DNA of 64,000 bases from Corylus avellana (Eukaryota > Streptophyta > Magnoliopsida > Fagales > Betulaceae), in NCBI RefSeq assembly GCF_901000735.1, contig NC_081547.1, positions 21,762,838-21,826,837 on the forward strand. Reading direction: 5' to 3'. The position numbers and the translations under genes are program-made. Positions 45,441 through 58,825 of this stretch are shown here, one piece after another. The notes under the pieces were generated by a model. It saw only the letters and a program-made list of their open reading frames with translations. It made no database searches and had not been told where the DNA came from. Each line of letters starts with the position of its first letter. Within the stretch, counting starts at the first letter, position 1.

Positions 45441-48240
45441 AATCATAGTTATAATTTTATAATTTAATAACTTAGTTAATACTTAATACTTAATATATAC
45501 TAAATTACAAAACATAAGAATGAGAATGTATGATATAACTTATAAGTTAAAACTTATAAGTAATTACAAAGGTAGTTAATATGTAACTACTAACTAGTTA
45601 TATACTTTTTTTTTTTCCCGAGCAACTAGTTATATACTAATTATGTTACTTGTTGCTAGTTAATAGTGTGTGACATTATTATAATTTAATTGTAACAATT
45701 TAACATATTAATTATTACATTTATGATATATGAATCATATAATATATCATATATGAATCAATATGATTTGAAATTATTACAAAGTTACTAACATGTAACA
45801 CAATATACAAAGTTGATTATAAATTATTACATATATGATGTATTGATGTATGATCTATTAATTACAAATTTCAAATTTAATATGTAATTAATGACAACTA
45901 TGTTTATGAACTATAGTCTATATATGTTACTTACTTGTTTTTGTCTTAGAGATATATTAATTAGGATTAGGAGACTCAAAACACTAAAACAACTAGACAT
46001 TATAGACTACTAGTTAGTCTAGTTACTTAGTTAGTAACCTAGGGATAAGTTGATAACTAAATAATTTAACATGATAAGTTATTAATATTAACTATTAATT
46101 ACTACTATTACACTACTAGTTAGTCACTTGGTATAGTTAGTCACTTAGTATTTAGTAAGTTAGTATGTTATATATTAATAGTGTTAAGTATAACAAGTTA
46201 ACATATTAATTAAAATTGTAAATAATACTTTTTTTTTTTTTTTTGAAAGAGTAAATAATACTACATATAATATGATAATAGTGATTAGTGTGTGTGACAT
46301 AATGACATTATTTGATAATACTAATAGTATGTGAAAATGTGAGTCGTGAATGTAACTATGTTTATAGACTATATTATTAATCAATAATAATCATAGATTT
46401 AATGTGTATACAATTAATTAATTAAGGGTATAACTAGCATTATATTTATATGAGACTATGTTATTAATAATAGGTTTAATGTATTAGTGTATGATATATT
46501 AATTACAAATTTCAAATTTAATATGTAATGTAGCTATGTTTATGAACCATAGTCTATATATGTTACTTGTTTTTGTCTTAATGACATATTAATTAGGATT
46601 ATGAGACTTAAAACACTAAAACAATTAGACATTATACACTACTAAATAATGATAAATAATACAACCATTTTTAAACCTATTTAGTATTTAATTAAAATTT
46701 TGTTTTAGAGTTTTTATGGGGTACTATTGCAAGCACAGTTTGCTGCGTACTTTAGTCAATTAAACGGCTGTGATTTAATTGATACAAATTTGTATTTAAT
46801 TGTAACGGTTTTGATCATTTATTGGATAATTAAGAGGCGAGCTCATCTAAAATCACCCATACTAGATTATTCTGATTATTTGAAATTTGAAATATTTCAT
46901 CTTAGAATCCTAGCCGTCCGATTTTAATTGATTTAATAATAACCGTTGGATTTGATAAATGGAATACAGCTGTAATCCATTCCTAATGTGAGAGTTATAT
47001 GATGTTCCACATAACACCTTGAGCTCACAAATCCGTCGTTCTGAATTTAATTCGAAAATAAAGATCAAAATAAACGGTCAAGATCATTTATTGGATAACG
47101 CATGGAACCGGATTCACCAACTCACGCACGCGGAGGATAAATTCACTCTCGTACTCCCCCACACATGCACGGTCTGCGTGACTGCAGCAATCTCGTTTTG
47201 CACGCAGGCTGTCTCAGCCGTCCAACATTTTGTGATGAAATCTAAGCCGTTGGATGCATTCAATGGACGACAGCTCTAAACCATTTAATTGCGTAGGAGT
47301 TATATGGTGCATTCGAATCGTTGTAAGCTTCCCCTGATTGAGTTAATCCAACGTCCTTTATTGAATGAGAAGATAAGGATCAAAATAAATGGTCAAGATC
47401 ATTTATTAGATAGCTAATAAGCGAGCTCATATGAAATTACCCATACTATATTATTATGATTATTTGAAATTTGAAACTTTTCATCTTATAATTATAGCCG
47501 TCGGATGTAACTTGATTTAATCCAAGCCGTTGATTCATCTCTTTCAAGCTTCCAGCAGCCCTAACCCCAAAACAAAAGTTCAAAACCCTCTCTCTATCTC
47601 TCGCTCTCTCAGCAGCCGCTTCAATTTTCAGATGAAATCCTAGATCAAAACACTCTCTATCTCTTTCTCTTTCATTGATTTTTGTTTGACTGTGATAGAT
47701 TTTGGCTTGATTGTTTGTACATTGGGTATGAGTTTGAAGGTCTTCCTCTCGGATTCTAAGTTTGAGGGTTTTCCATCTTCGTGAAAGCCGATCGCCCAAA
47801 GGTACGTTCCAATGCATAATCTGGTTGCTTCTTTTTATTTTTTCTTGACGATTTCAAATCAAAATAAGACCATATTACTTTGATTTTGATTATGTGTTCG
47901 GGTGTTCTTTGGGGTGCTCTGTGATAGTCTACTCGGGATCTCAAACTGTAAAAGAAATGCTAAGTTTTAATTCTATATATGTTTTCAAACACTGATACTA
48001 TTTTTTTTCTTTGTCAAAACAGTATCGAAACCACGACAATATGTGCTAAATGACAAAGGTTAGGTTTCAATCTTCTAAGTTATTTGCATAACAGTATAGA
48101 ATGACATAATGACATAGAAAATCTCATAAAATTGGTAATTTTAAGTTTCTGTATTTTATATTGTCTGAAAATCTCATAAAATTGTGCTTATAAATATCAT
48201 GTTTATATCTTTATGCTATTGATCTATTTTTTCATTGAAT
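45441..48240. other. Interior of the hAT-like element, no coding frame
   Basis: AT-rich. Bases 46810-46960 and 47390-47545 are direct repeats of each other ('gcgagctcat', 'cccatacta', 'attatttgaaatttgaaa'). Nothing coding is seen. Confidence 0.55.
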
Positions 48241-49002
48241 GCAGTGTGGTGTTGGCAGACTGGCAGCTGGTGGCTAGGTTGTAGTTTGTAGTCTCTTTAG
48301 ATGAATTTTGCCTTTTGATCATTTCACGCATTTAAGTCATTTGTAAATTCTTCAATTTCATTTGTAATTCTAGTTGTAATTTTGTTTGTAATTTAATTCT
48401 TCAATTTGATTTGTAATTCTGTTTGTTTTTGTTTGTCATTTAATTTGTTTTCTTCCATTTGAAGTTGATTGTAATTTGGAAGGCCTAATTTCATGTTTTT
48501 ATAATTTCTGCAATAAGCAAGTTCTTATTTTTAGGTTTTCCCATGAATCATGGCTCTGTTATAACTTATAAATATAATTATCCTGAATTTGACCTGATTT
48601 AGTGAATCTTAGATGATTTATAATTGACTTTTGGAATCTTAATATCTTATAAGATTAAGTGTTGAATTTTAATTGTTTTAGTGAATATTAATCTTAACGA
48701 GCCGAGCTGCTCGTTTAAGGCTCAAACGAGCTTTTAACCGAGCTCGGGCTCGAGCTCGGTATCACAAGGTTTTAATTTTTTTATCCAACCCGAGCTCGAG
48801 CCGAGTCGAGCCAATTGAGGGCTCGGCTCGGCTCGATAGTGCCCTTTCACGGTCCCGAACTCGATCCCGAGTGTGTCAAATTCCTTAATGAGCCGATCTT
48901 GAGCCATGGGTTTCAAGCTCGGCTCGAGCTTGAGATCGGCTCGTTTATTTGTCTTCCTAAATGAGCCAAGCCGAGTTTGCTAATATTTGGCTCGGCTCAT
49001 TT

Positions 49003-49102
49003 NNNNNNNNNNNNNNNNNNNNNNNNNNNNNNNNNNNNNNNNNNNNNNNNNNNNNNNNNNNNNNNNNNNNNNNNNNNNNNNNNNNNNNNNNNNNNNNNNN
49101 NN
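49003..49102. other. Assembly gap (100 N)
   Basis: Exactly 100 N, at the right edge of the hAT-like element. The text on the other side is purine-rich (gaa)n, unlike hAT ends, so the junction is unresolved. Confidence 0.99.
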
Positions 49103-49439
49103 AAACAAAAGAAGAAGAAGAAAAAGGAAAGAAGAACACAAGCAGAAGAAAAAAAAATAAAAGGAGAAGAGAAGAAGAAGAAGAAGAAGAAGAAGAGAAG
49201 ATAAGAAGATTTTTTGGGTTTTTGAAAATTTGTTGGGTTTTGAGGTTTGGGTTTTTAATTTTTTGATTTGGATTTTTGATTTTTTAAAGACTTTTTCGGT
49301 TTGAGTTTTTGTAAATAAAGAAAAGAAGAGAGAGAGTACTGAGAAAATGGAGAGCATGGAGACATGATCCAATTAGCAGATCTGTAGAAACAAATTGAAA
49401 AGAAAAAAAAAAAAAGAAGGAGAAAATGATCTTTTCTTT

Positions 49440-49850
49440 TCTGCAGAGAAAAGAAAAGAGAAATTGGCCCAGCTCCCTCACGCGTGAGGGAGCTGCGCCA
49501 ATGTGAAATCTCTGCACGTGAGGGAGCCGTGCAGAGATTTCAAATAAAATAATAAATTTTTTAATTGAAAAAAAAAAATCTAGAAAAAATTTTAAAAAAA
49601 TATATTTTTTTTAATTAATTTTTTAAATTTCCTGATGTGTCAATTTTGACACATCAGGAAATTTCTGTCGGGTCACAAATTGACACGTCAGAAACTTTTA
49701 TGATGTGTCAAATTTAAAACATCAGAAAATAATTTCTGACGTGTTAATTATAACACGTCAGAAAGGACCTATCAGGAATGTTTTCTGACGTGTCAGACTA
49801 CCTGACACGTCAGAAAATGTCCGTCAGAAAAAATTTAATTTTTTGTAGTG
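49440..49850. mobile_element. CACTA-like terminus with hairpin array
   Basis: The right end 'ttttttgtagtg' (49839-49850) is the complement of the CACTACAAAAAA end of CACTA/En-Spm elements. Before it lie repeated hairpins built from 'tttctgacgtgtcag' and its complement (49640-49830), a perfect 22-base palindrome at 49467-49488 (gctccctc/acgcgt/gagggagc), and a 14-bp-stem hairpin at 49505-49541 (gaaatctctgcacg arm). The left end is not seen and may be in the N gap. Confidence 0.65.
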
Positions 49851-51690
49851 TTAGGAGGATAAATTTGTTCAAAAAATTTACTCCTAAAAGATTAAGAACA
49901 ATATTACCCTCTCAAATGCATTAAATAAACACTCTCCATTTCATTTGAAATTAAGAGGATCCGTTTTCACAAACAAAAATGATCCTCTCCATTTGGTCAG
50001 ATTTAAGGGAAAATTATATGGTTCATAGAAAGAAAGTAACGATTGGAAAAAATGCCAAAGAAAGGAAAAGAAAAAACGTCTTAATGTTTTTCTTTTAAAT
50101 AATAAAAATTCATCTAGTACAAGTATCATGTTTAAGCACATTGACGTGAATATCCATTAAAAAAATGAACGGAACCTGAACGAAAGATGCAATATTTTGA
50201 TTTACGTAGATAACTATTTAATAATGACTCTTACCATAACTACCAAAAATCCATTTAATATATATATATATATTGAAGGATTCTGTAATGTTATAATTTT
50301 TTTCATTGTGAATACTCTTATTTTAAGACCTGCGGTTGGAATCTATTATCACTAAAAGAAGTTTTAAAAAAGCCACATACTATAATATAATGCAAATGTC
50401 TGACACGAACATTGGTGGTTGATCAAAATAATTTATACGATTTCTACCTAGAGTAACCCCTTTCAAGTCTTCCAAAAAAATTACCCGATCAACACGTTTG
50501 TTTATGTTTTTGTCTTCTGATTTCAAGATAAAAACAGCAATAAAAAAACTTAAAAATCAAAATATATTAAGAATCGTACCATATTCAAAATTTGTTTTTT
50601 CTTTAAAAGAAAAAACAAATTCCATTGATGATCATAAGAACCGGTGATCGATCGATGGTGTGATTTACATATGGCTTTTTGTTAGCGATTTTCCTCTCAT
50701 AAAGCAATTAGTCATTCTATGCAGGTGCCCAATTTTGAATGGCACCGCATGCTCTTGATTTTCTTTTAAGCAATTAGCTAGCCTGATAATGCTTAATTAG
50801 AGCCCAACGCAATCGTGGCTCGTTCTTTCTTGTACCCAAAGATTCCACATCAAACCTTGAAGTAAAATCGAGGCAAAAGTATCACCTTAATCTGAAACCA
50901 TAAATGTGATTTCCATACCATGTCTTTCACTCGATCATGGCATTCAAAAATGAAGTTGCCAGAGCTGGTTGCTACTTTCTCTGTCTTCCTATCTAATTTG
51001 GCATTTTCTAATCTATTAATGAAATTTAGTAGAATATACCTCGTAATAATTAAATTTATATATATAGATATACATATACGGATGTCTTTCAAGCTTGTTT
51101 TAAGGTTGCTGAATCACACAAAATTGTTTCACGAGTGGTCCGCCACTTTCAAAGAGGTGGTTCAATCAAAAAAAAAAAAAACAAAACAAAACAAAACAAC
51201 AGGTTTTAGAGGGTAGTGATCAACCACCTCCAAGTTTGTTATGGGGTGACCGACACCCTAATCACACTCCTTAGAAGTAGCCGACCACCTCCTCAAAGGG
51301 TAAGGGAGTGGTCGATCATTCTATCCACGACCACCATTACATGTTAACATGGAATTACTGCTCCTAATCAAGACATTGTGGTTCATGTTAGGCTCAAGCT
51401 AGTTCCGTTTCTAGTAGTCTTCCTTGCGTGATAATAAATAGTTTGTTAATTATTGAGACATCTATGATACTATTATGAGTTCAGTTTAGTTATATGTTCA
51501 CGTGCTAATAACTTAATTCTATGGTTTCCTGCGTTACATTTTTTTTTTTTTTTGGATAAGTAAGGTCTTGTTATAATTTCTTTTGAACAAGTTATATGTT
51601 CAAGAAGAAACAAGTTAGAGCAGAGCTCATCCAAAATAAAGGTGAGTTTCATCCAAGATGACTTCGCTTCCATGTTTTCTATATGACAAT
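49851..51690. other. Spacer, no gene seen
   Basis: Bases 49940-50280 match 60600-61130 and give the empty site of the MITE at 60651-60830. Bases 51350-51540 match 56410-56600 ('cctaatcaagacattgtggt'). No coding frame is convincing. Confidence 0.55.
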
Positions 51691-51839
51691 TGGAAGCTTA
51701 TTATAGTCATTAAGATAAGAGTTGTAATATGTGGCTATTTTCACTTCAAATTTATATGGATAAAATACTGATTGATCTCTCTTTTAATATCATTCATTAA
51801 TGGAATGGAGCAATGTTAATATGTTCATTTAACTTTATC

Positions 51840-52045
51840 TTAGGTCTGGTTAGGATTGAAAATGCGGTCTATAACTAATCGCCGGCTAACCGCTTTTGAA
51901 TGTGGTTAGGAAAAACTCCTAACTGCCTAGGCAATTACGATTAACGGTTTTGAAAAATTCGCTAACCACTAACCGCTTATATATATAAGCACCGTTTAAC
52001 CGCCTAAGTGGTTAGGGTTAGCGATTTTAGCCAATAACCACTAAC
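51840..52045. repeat. Subterminal-type 'ggttagcgg/taaccgc' repeat stretch
   Basis: Many short copies of 'taaccgc', 'taaccac' and their complements, with the two halves roughly inverted about 51980. This resembles subterminal repeats of a hAT-like element. It interrupts text that is otherwise continuous with the 41.4-41.6 kb flank. Confidence 0.45.
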
Positions 52046-52617
52046 CATTACTCTATTTAGTATGTATGCAGTTTAAAGATGTTAAAGGCTTAATTGCATA
52101 ATTAGTAGATAGTTTACTTACTTAGTATTAGTAGATAGTTTGTTATTATTTTCTACGGAAAAGTATATTTTAGCTCTCTTAATCATTACTTATTTTGCAA
52201 TTACGCCTTTAAATTTTAATAAGTGACGTCGTTAAACTTATATGCATTTTATCTTTTGATAGGGAAAAGATGGTATAATTTAACAATAACTCAATTGCTT
52301 TCTTTTTTTTTTTTTTTCTTGGTTCAGTTGATGTGAAAGTTTATGAAAAAAGTATAACAAAGAAATTAAAAAAAATTAAAGAAATTAAAAAATTATAGTT
52401 GTTGTGGATAGGCCTCTGGGCATGATCACAAAGAGGGGACAATTAATTTACCTTGACTTGGGTAGGGAGGAGTAGAGGTCATTTTTCATTTAGGGTGACA
52501 CAGATTTGGAAGAAAAAAAAAAAGAAGTCAGGAGGTGCTGGAATATGGAAACACATCACTGTAACGTGGAAATTGAGGAGTATTGATGTTTTAATGCATT
52601 ACATATTTTCCAATGAC

Positions 52618-53718
52618 TTTGAAAGTCTTGAGTTATAAGAATTATGGATGGTTTGGATTAAAGTTGGAGCGATTGGAAGGTTGAGATTAAAAGGGCTCAG
52701 TTGGAAAATGTGTGTTGGCAGGTGGGCATTAATTACACAAGGATATAAATTCAATATCGGAGGTGATTGATTAATCAAGGGTGACAAATGAATGGTATTT
52801 TCAATAGATATAGCTGAAAGAGAACGGTATTTTGCAAGCAAATTTTTAGTCTAACTACAAACGTGGAAATTGAGGCACTCATACTTTGAAAGTCTTGAGT
52901 TATAAGAATTATGGATGGTTTAGATTAAATTTGGAGCGATTGGAAGGTTGGGATTAAAAGGGCTTAGTTGGAAAATATGTGTTGGCAGGTGGGCATTAAT
53001 TACACAAGGATATATATAGATTCAATATTGGAGGTGATTGATTAATCAAGGGTGACAAATGAATGGTATTTTCAAAGGGGAAATAGATGTAGTTGAGAGA
53101 GAACGGTATTTTGCAAGCAAATTTTTAGTCCCAGTCAACTACAAACGTGAAAATTCAGGCACTCATACTTTGAAAGTCTTGAGTTATAAGAATTATGGAT
53201 GGTTTGGATTAAATTTGGAGCGATTGGAAGGTTGAGATTAAAAGGGCTCAGTTGGAAAATGTGTGTTGGCAGGTGGGCATTAATTACACAAGGATATAGA
53301 TTCAATACTGGAGGTGACTGATTAGTCAAGGGTGACAAATGAATGGTATTTCCAAAGGGGCAATAGATGTAGCTGAAAGAGAACGGTATTTTGCAAGCAA
53401 ATTTTTAGTCTTAGTCAACTACAAACGTGGAAATTTAGGCACTCATGTCTTGAGTTATAAGAATTATGGATGATTTGGATTAAATTTGGAGCGATTGGAA
53501 GGTTGAGATTAAAAGGGCTCAGTTGGAAAATGTGTGTTGGCAGGTGGGCATTAATTACACAAGGATACAGATTCAATATTGGAGGTGATTGATTAATCAA
53601 GGGTGACAAATGAATGGTATTTTCAAAGGGGCAATAGATGTAGCTGAAAGAGAACCGTATTTTGCAAGCAAATTTTTAGTCTTAGTCAACTACAAATGTG
53701 GAAATTCAGGCACTCATC
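52618..53718. repeat. Four-unit tandem array, about 270-bp units
   Basis: Units start near 52618, 52885, 53169 and 53446. Each runs 'gtcttgagttataagaatta', 'gagcgattggaaggttg', 'gtgtgttggcaggtgggcat', 'caagggtgacaaatgaatgg', 'gaacggtattttgcaagc'. Partial, diverged copies occur at 59215-59460 and 60400-60560. Unit lengths differ by small indels. No coding frame on +; the - strand frames are repeat products. Confidence 0.9.
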
Positions 53719-56700
53719 TTTAATGCATTATTCATCACATATTTTCGGAGTGAGGTTTAGAGGACTGCATATTTAAAAAAAAAAAATTAGAGGAATGCCT
53801 GGGACACTATCATCCCAACCACTTTCTTAAGAATGTGACACATGACAAAAAAAATTAATAATAAAATAAAACAACATAATCATATAATCCTACATTAATT
53901 GAAAGTCTCACTGAATAACGATTGGAATTCGTTCAAGTTCAATTGGAGTTTCACTAACCAACAATAGAGTACAGTGAAGTCTCACCACTAAATCTTAGTC
54001 ACACCTCAAAAAGGAAAATCTTTTTTCTCAAAAGTAATTGAATAATAAATCAAATCTATATCCAATAGAGTACAATAAAACATTTAAATAGAACAATCAA
54101 ATCTATATCCAATGGAGTACAATAAAACACTAAAAATAGAACTCATTAACTATTGTGACTTGTGAGTGTTCTATTTAAAGAAATGTAAAAAGATTCACAA
54201 GCGAGGGGGAGTTTAGTCAATATAGAAGAGACTCATAAGTGATGGGCAGATTGTTGTGAGTGCACTTATAAGTATTGAATTATACAATGAGAATGTATAA
54301 AGAAAAATAGTGCATAATATGTAAAAGTGGACCCAAGCTCATTAACTTAGGCTTTTTGAGTAATGCTACATATATATATATTTTTTTAGAGGAGTAATGC
54401 TACACTTACTCCCACCTCTTCACACCCATTTTTCCACTCATATGTAACTTTTAAAATAACCATTGGATATGAGATGAATCTTTATTGAATTTTAATCCAA
54501 TGATGATTTTAAAAGTCATCTATGGATGTTGTTCAAATATGTATATAAATGTAATCTTGTAAAAAACTCCATAACATTGACTAACCCTAACTTTACCCCT
54601 AAATTGATTGTCTTTGGTTCAATTAAGTCCATTGTGAAATACAAATAAATCTCAAACTCTTAAAAATTAAATACTTATATCCTCTGAAAAATCACACTAG
54701 CATCCAAACACACCTAGAGGGAGGCGAATAAGTGTTTTAATCAAATATAGTAGAACTAAAAATATGAATCATGCAGCAATCAATCACCAAAAATAATAAA
54801 AGCGATAAATCAATCGACCCAAATATTTTGGTGATGAAGAGGAAACTCTTTAGAGAACTCTCTAAAAATAAAAACCTCTCAAGGGTTGCAAAACCTAGAA
54901 AATCACTATAAGAAGATTCAGATTATAGGTACACAGAGACTTACAATCCTTTGCAAATCCTAGATTCTATCAAATCAACAAGCTTCACGCATGTCTCTTA
55001 GCTCGACAATATTCTTATAGTGTACCTCTTTAACCGGAACCTCCAATTTGTTCACGATCTATGATGTAATGAAGGCACGACCTTTTACTTTAAGAGAAAC
55101 TAACCCTAACACTCAATATTTTAATTATTTTCTTAGCACATGTATTCTAGTCTAAAAATCTTTACTTTTTTGTACATAGCAGTTCCCTATATATAGACTA
55201 ATTGAAATAAGAAGAAAACCTAATACTAATTAGAATAGGATTCATCCATATTTTCGTTTTTGTATTTCATGACGATTTTGGTATAGTAAACATCCGAATT
55301 AGAAAAATTTTATTTCACAGTAATTTGTCGAATTTGGAGTTAACTTTCCAATGCCACTAGTTTCAATACTTGAGCCGAAAGTTGTGGTCAAAATACGAAG
55401 ATATGTGCAGAATACGAAAATAAATCAAATAAGATTTTAACTTCAACTAAAGAAATTCTGATTTGCTCATTTCCTTAATTGATTAAACTTAACCACATCA
55501 TAATTGTTTGCTATTTTGATTGATTAAGCTTAACCACATCTTATAGATTTTCTCTAGATATCTTCTTCATATGTACATAAGATGAGTTTGTAGACGAGTG
55601 TGTCGGTGGTCATCAGAGAACACATGGTCTGTACGCTCTTCAGACACTATCACAGATGAGTTTATGGGGAAGTCCTTCACAATTATGCCTTGATTAAATT
55701 GTCCCAAAAACAAATTACATCCAAAATTATTTTGTCAATGAATTAGCCAATTTAAAAACCTAACAGTCTCATTAATAAATAAACGAAAATAAAATTAAAA
55801 GACCAATTATTTATTGTGTTGTCCCACATCACGGTGGCCAACTACCCAAAAATAGTTTACTGGATAATTGAACCATCTCCCTTAACCTTTTTCTGTTTTA
55901 TTATTATTATTATTATTATTAATGGTTACGTGACATACTCTAAACCATTCATTTATAATGAATGATCTCAATTGAATGAACTCTTAGCCTTGCAATTTTA
56001 GAGAATTGCAGAAACCTTAATCCTCATATTTTCAGTAACAATATGAAGAGTGTACGTATGCCTAACCAAATCATGTTTATGTGGAATTAATGCTCCTAAT
56101 CAAGTGGTTGTGGTGGTTCAATGGCCAAAGAAAATTCTCAAGTAGTTAGGTAAGTATTAGGGTGTAGGCTCGAATTTCCGCAATAGAGAATCCTTATGTC
56201 TGATAAGTATAAACTGCCCTGATTCTCATTGATGCACTGGTGGGGTTAGTGGTTAAGCTATGGCTCGGTTGGTCTTGAAGGTGCGCTTGAGGTTTCTGCC
56301 GTCTAGGTCACTCATGAGCAGTCTCCCGCGGATTGGTGCTACTATAGTCATGCCCAGATAGAATAACCATAATTGGTCTCTCCCTCAAATCTTTTTTGAA
56401 TAAAAATAAAATAAATTGCTCCTAATCAAGACATTGTGGTTCATGTCGGGTTGAGCCTTGTTCTATTTCTAGTATTTCTCCCGCGTGCGATAATAGATAT
56501 ATAGCTTGTTAGTAATTGGGACATCTGTGATACTATTATGAGTTCAGGTTAGTCATATATCTGTTCATGTACTCTTGTTTGCTGTTTAACGGTTCCCTAT
56601 TAAAGTGTTTTTTTTTTTTTTTTTTAACAAATTAATTATATGTTCAAGAAGAAACAAGAGTACTAGAGCTTATCCGATCTAAAGGGAGTTTCATCCGGAG
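53719..56700. other. Gene-free spacer with small repeats
   Basis: Bases 54395-54560 form a weak foldback. A (TTA)n run lies at 55897-55921. Bases 56410-56600 duplicate 51360-51540. I see no gene. Confidence 0.5.
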
Positions 56701-56727
56701 ACAACATGACTTAATTTTTTTTCTTTT

Positions 56728-56760
56728 TTTTTGTGACATGTCTGCACAAAAGGGGAAGTT
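56728..56760 (-). mobile_element. SINE 3' end fragment
   Basis: The T run followed by 'gtgacatgtctgcacaa' equals the tail end of the SINE at 16657-16769 ('ttgacatgtccacacaa'). The rest of the element is missing. Confidence 0.45.
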
Positions 56761-56869
56761 TAATTCACTCTCCAACATTCCCTATTATGACTCTCTCTAA
56801 TATATTCGCGAAAATTGAAATACATGATGAGCTTGAGATTTTGTTTTGGGATAATGGTCTTGAAGGCAA

Positions 56870-57960
56870 CACTAGACGGCAATCAATTCCTCCGTGCAAT
56901 AATTATTGGACCAAATAAGTAGCCAAAGAAAGAGATCTCAATTTGAAGACAAGGAAAATATTATGAGAAAGACATAAATAAATTCTCCAGTTTCTGTTTT
57001 TTCTTTTTGTTGGGTAAAAATCTCTGTTAATTTCTATTTATATATAGTGGTGATCATGCATGTACCTTACTGAGTCTGTATATATATGCAGTTTAAAGAT
57101 GTTAAAGGCTTAATTGCTTAGTACGTAGATAGCTTACTTAGTGTTAGTAGAAGTTTGTTATTAATTTGTTTCGAAAAATATATATATTTTAACTATATGA
57201 ATTATTATTTATTTTGCAATTACACCTTTAAATTTTAAAAAGTGACACTTTTAATATGGAAAATATGGTATAATTTGACAATAACTCAAATGCTTTCCCT
57301 TTTTTATTTTTTCTTGATTAAGTTGATGCGAAAGTTTATGAAAAAGTATAACAAAGAAATTAAAAAAAAATTAAATTAAATTAAAAAAATAAAATAAAAT
57401 ATTATAATTTTTGTGGATAGGCATCTGGGCAGGGTCATAAGGAGGGGACAATTAATTTACGTTGACTTGGGTGGGGAGCAGTAGAGGTCATTTTTCCATT
57501 TAAGGTGATAGAATAAATGGAGGCACATCACTGTAACGTGGAAATTGAGGCCACCAATTCATGTGAGAGTGGAAATTAAGGAGAAGGGTCTCTAGCTAGA
57601 TTAGAAGACTGTCCGTAGCCACTGACTCAAACCTTCAAACACGGCAATCAATCCCTCCGTACCATAATTATTGAACCACAAAGAAGAGCTCTCAATTTCA
57701 AGATAAGATAAATATTAGATTTCAACAACTTATGAGAAAGAATACCTCCAACACACGAGGATATAGATAACTAATCTAATAACAATAACTTAAGAAGATT
57801 AATATATATAAGATCACAATTACCATATCTAATAAATTAATATTTATTCAAATGAACATTGCCATATGAAAATATTAAAACTAACGGGCATATGTGCCCC
57901 TTCAACATCAAAATGACAATTTCTTAAAATTTGATTAGTGAAAAAAAAAAAAAAAAAAAA
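56870..57960. repeat. Two ghost units of RLP 5' flank fused to glycerol kinase intron
   Basis: Junction text 'ggcaatcaat(t/c)cctccg' followed by 'ataattattg(g/a)acca' occurs at 56876-56915 and 57643-57675. Bases 57415-57620 hold the RLP 5'-flank repeat. Bases 57660-57930 match the GK1 intron (12510-12700), with 'aataaattaatatttattca' and 'aatgaacattgccatatgaa'. Confidence 0.6.
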
Positions 57961-58110
57961 AAATTCCTCAGGTTTCGTTTTGTCTTTTTGTTGTGTTCTC
58001 TTGATCAATTCAGTTCAACTTTCCATTAATGTTTTTATGTTTTTTTTTTAATGTAATCACCATTGTTCTGCACATTCTAACTTTGTTGAAACATTAGAAA
58101 AAAAAAAAGA

Positions 58111-58641
58111 GTTAATAACTTTTTTGGTACCTGAGTTTTCACTATTTTATTTTTTTCCCCCTGAGTTTTAAAACATGACAAATCTAGTACCTAACCTATG
58201 GGGAAAAGACAAAATCAATACTTCCGTTAGTTCCGTCAGTCCTAATTAACGGGTTTAGTAGAAAAATCAACAAGGAAAGCTTGGAACCCTAAAAAGTAAA
58301 AATAATTAAAAATTAAAAAATTAAAAAAAAAAAAAAAAAACTGTGCTGCCACTGTTTGGTTGCCGAGAAAACAAGGGAAAGAATGTGTTGCCGAGTTGAC
58401 AAGAATTTATTTTATTTCAGACACTATTACATGTCCAAGTTATTTCGGGTAATTTCAGAGACTAGTTCTAAGCTTTCCTTGTTGATTTTCCTACTAAACC
58501 CGTTAATTAGGACTGACGGAACTAACAGAGGTATTGATTTTGTCTTTTCCCCATAGGTTGGGTACTAGATTTGTCATGTTTTAAAACTCAGGGGAGAAAA
58601 AATAAAAAAGTGAAAACTCAGGTACCAAAAAAGTTATTAAC
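58111..58641. mobile_element. Foldback element F2 (531 bp) with about 190-bp arms
   Basis: The ends 'gttaataacttttttggtac' and 'gtaccaaaaaagttattaac' are perfect inverted repeats. Pairing continues through 'tgacaaatctagtacc', 'ccgtcagtcctaattaacgg' and 'aatcaacaaggaaagctt'. The centre (about 58290-58440) is unique. It lies between two A runs. No coding frame. Confidence 0.88.
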
Positions 58642-58825
58642 CAAAAAAAAAAAAAAAAACTTTTTTGAAACAAATTATTCATTAATTAGTGATTTATATT
58701 ATGATCAATTATTTATTATAGTACTATCTCAGAAATAGACCTCACTTACTTTAAACCCCTCTATCTGAGTTGAGTTTACTGTTTTACCCATTAAAATTGA
58801 AATTGTGAGAGCTGGTTTGGTAGAC

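Larger units (their letters stand above)
44141..49002. mobile_element. Large hAT-like element, transposase lost
   Basis: The left end 'taggcctgtaaatgagccga' and the right end (complement of 48980-49002) 'aaatgagccgagcc' are inverted. Both subterminal regions are packed with 'gagctcgagctcg' and 'ggctcggctcg' type repeats (44150-44400, 48690-49002), typical of plant hAT elements. No transposase frame exists. Bases 47520-47830 look like a CT-rich 5' leader, and 48240-48500 a T-rich 3' region, as if a central deletion removed the gene. The right terminus is in the N gap. The left insertion point interrupts text that is intact at 52605-52650 ('gaaagtcttgagttataaga'). Confidence 0.65.

Noticed and set aside
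52599..53609. Three similar - strand frames (LSPLINQSPP... type)
   Set aside because: They repeat because the DNA is a tandem array. No start context, domain or wider family is seen.
52618..53718. CRISPR-like array
   Set aside because: Units are about 270 bp, directly adjacent and without unique spacers; the genome is a plant. It is a plain tandem duplication.
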